Part shown: positions 62,631 to 64,000 of the stretch, piece after piece
How the letters are laid out: each line of letters opens with the position of its first letter
Numbering within the stretch: the stretch's first letter is position 1
Assembly (NCBI GenBank): GCA_037718865.1
Contig: JBBJMP010000014.1
Coordinates: forward strand, 78,911 to 142,910
Reading direction: 5' to 3'
From: JADCRZ01 sp037718865
GTDB lineage: Bacteria; Bacteroidota; Bacteroidia; Chitinophagales; Chitinophagaceae
DNA length: 64,000 bases
Program-made: the position numbers and the translations under genes
Notes under the pieces: model-generated
What the model saw: the letters and a program-made list of their open reading frames with translations, nothing else
What the model was told of the DNA's origin: nothing
The model's database searches: none

Positions 62631-63278
62631 ATGTATTTGAAGAACAAAGGATTGACACTTGTTTTTGCCATTTTATTTATAATTACGCTGGCAGGACAGG
62701 TTGTATCAGGATTGAAAGAATATAATAAAGATATGAATGATAAAGGAGGCCAGCCTTTGTCAATTACAAGGTATCTAACATCCGGTCATTTCCTGTCATC
62801 TACTTTCGAAAATTGGGAAAGTGAATTTTTACAGATGGCGCTGTACGTTGTGCTGCCAATATTTTTATATCAAAAAGGATCTTCAGAATCAAAAGATCCT
62901 GATACGATGGAAGAAGTTGATAAAGATCCTGACAGGCAAAGAGCGGGTGCTCCATGGCCGGTAAAAAAAGGTGGATGGATATTAATGGTATACAAACATT
63001 CGTTATCAATAGTTCTATTCATCTTTTTTGCTCTTTCTTTTTTGTTGCATTGGCATGGAAGTATGAAAGGTTACAACCAGGAACAATCATTAAAAAATTT
63101 GCCAACCGTAACTCCAGGTCAGTATTTAAGCAATAGCCGTTTTTGGTTCGAATCGTTTCAGAATTGGCAGAGTGAATTTCTTTCGGTTTTTGTGATGGTA
63201 ATTCTAACGGTATATCTAAGACAGATAGGCTCACCAATGTCCAAACCACTTGATGCTCCTTACCGGGAACGATTGTAA
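62631..63278 (+). CDS. DUF6766 family membrane protein
   Basis: A 215-residue membrane protein with four hydrophobic segments arranged as two similar halves: LTLVFAILFIITLAGQVVSG with YLTSGHFLSSTFENWESEFL, then SLSIVLFIFFALSFLLHWHG with YLSNSRFWFESFQNWQSEFL. The internal duplication and the E-N-W-x-S-E-F-L signature are typical of DUF6766, whose function is unknown. A charged linker (about residues 85-110) separates the halves. The relic of the propeller gene ends 22 bases before it. Confidence 0.85.
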   Translation: MYLKNKGLTLVFAILFIITLAGQVVSGLKEYNKDMNDKGGQPLSITRYLTSGHFLSSTFENWESEFLQMALYVVLPIFLYQKGSSESKDPDTMEEVDKDPDRQRAGAPWPVKKGGWILMVYKHSLSIVLFIFFALSFLLHWHGSMKGYNQEQSLKNLPTVTPGQYLSNSRFWFESFQNWQSEFLSVFVMVILTVYLRQIGSPMSKPLDAPYRERL

Positions 63279-63313
63279 CATGAAATAATAAAACAAAAAG
63301 ATCAAATACTCTT

Positions 63314-63765
63314 ATGGCAGGTAATGAGAAAGCAATTTTTGCTGCAGGTTGTTTTTGGGGTATAGAATATAGTTTTCAAAAGGAAAGAGGTGTTCTTTCA
63401 ACCACTGCAGGATTTACAGGAGGCATCACAGATAATCCCGGTTAAAATGATGTTTGCTCAGGTAAAACAGGTCATGCAGAATCTGTAGAAGTAATATTTG
63501 ATCCGGCAGCAACATCGTTTGAAACCTTGGCAAAACACTTTTTTGAAATCCATAATCCTGCATTGATTGGAAAGAATGATAACCATGCAGCCAGTATCGT
63601 TCTGCCATTTTTTATTTAAATAATGAACAAAAAATAATAGCTGAAGATTTGGTTGAAAAATTAAAGAATAAAAATATTGAGGTAGGTACAGAAATAACAA
63701 GAGCCGGTGTGTTTTATAAGGCAGAAGAGTATCACCAAAGCTATTATAACAAAAAAGACAGATGA
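63314..63765 (+). pseudogene. msrA: Peptide methionine sulfoxide reductase A, broken by a stop and a frameshift
   Basis: MsrA reduces methionine S-sulfoxide in damaged proteins. The start has the catalytic motif in AIFAAGCFWGIEYSFQKERG. Codon 44 is TAA where the family has Tyr (NPG-Y-NDVCSGKTGHAESV). The frame reopens through NHAA, then a base is lost near 63590; QYRSAIFYLNNEQ...KAEEYHQSYY continues in the next frame to the stop at 63765. With two independent lesions the gene is probably inactive. A sequencing error could explain one but hardly both. Confidence 0.92.
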
Positions 63766-63903
63766 TGACGTGTGGCGGTATAAAGAGAAGGTTTAGATAA
63801 AGCAGTTTGTATAAAGCATACGGGTTAACACACTAACGCAACTGTACAACTGATTTCACACCGTTTTCAATAAACGGATTTATAATTACAAAAAATACTT
63901 TTT

Positions 63904-64000
63904 ATGAAGTTTTTACAAAGTGCCCGCCGACAATTAGCTTCCAACTTATCAGTAAGCAGTAATTGGAAATTGAGTAAAATAAGTCTTACCATTTCTATGC
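63904..64000 (+). CDS. Possible start of a hypothetical gene, cut by the window edge
   Basis: An open frame starts MKFLQSARRQLASNLSVSSN and runs off the window after 32 codons. The N-terminus is polar and basic, with no signal peptide or known motif. Too little is visible to name it. The gap before it (63766-63903) shows nothing recognisable. Confidence 0.4.
   Translation, partial: MKFLQSARRQLASNLSVSSNWKLSKISLTISM

Overview
The window comes from a Bacteroidota chromosome, most likely Chitinophagaceae or a close relative. Evidence: several SusC/SusD outer-membrane nutrient uptake pairs, a TonB receptor with a carboxypeptidase-like N-terminal domain, LytS/LytTR regulation, a type IX secretion C-terminal domain, a tRNA-Pro gene with a TTTG-N19-TAnnTTTG promoter (the Bacteroidota sigma consensus), and almost no Shine-Dalgarno sequences. 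No species can be named from sequence alone.

Layout. 1-9958 (+): the 3' end of a SusC gene, SusD, a secreted beta-propeller, a zinc alcohol dehydrogenase, a succinate-semialdehyde-type dehydrogenase, an MFS carrier and a Tat-exported GHL6-type hydrolase, closely spaced like one operon. 9988-13167 (-): a large TonB-dependent receptor. 13592-16000: the wreck of a second SusC/SusD pair, fused by deletion and then hit by an IS4-family element with a 7-bp target duplication. 16335-24237 (+): a third SusC (frameshifted), SusD, a propeller-phosphoesterase and a decayed DUF417 membrane gene. 24912-26703 (+): hypE plus a nickel-permease-like protein without any other hydrogenase gene. 26742-35638: a phytase-like lipoprotein, a receptor/serine-hydrolase fusion scar, DUF1003, an FG-GAP protein and two secreted amidohydrolases. 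35931-46491 (+): a fucose and pectin block with GH95 fucosidase, FucP-type permease, dehydrogenase, enolase-superfamily dehydratase, a PL11::PL22 chimera and a hexuronate-type carrier. 46654-50359: DUF6157, GH5, GH9 and a glycosidase tail relic. 50474-53051: LytS and LytTR regulator, separated by a fasciclin gene and scars of lost partners. 53530-56169: a TonB-receptor-like barrel protein; then tRNA-Pro, a metallo-hydrolase relic, a frameshifted ice-binding-type adhesin, a propeller lipoprotein, a FAD/Rieske oxidoreductase, DUF6766 and a broken msrA.

The genes mostly serve polysaccharide use: outer-membrane import (SusCD), periplasmic or surface hydrolases and lyases (GH5, GH9, GH95, PL11/PL22, GHL6), inner-membrane carriers and oxidative sugar catabolism.

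The striking feature is decay. At least six places carry remnants of genes joined or cut by deletion, and seven genes or remnants carry point frameshifts or stops. The clearest cases are the SusC::SusD fusion under the IS, the PL11::PL22 chimera, and a two-component locus where the kinase of one pair now sits with the regulator of another. An assembly with many indels could explain the single-base shifts but not easily the deletion scars. I found no CRISPR array, prophage, rRNA or integrase.
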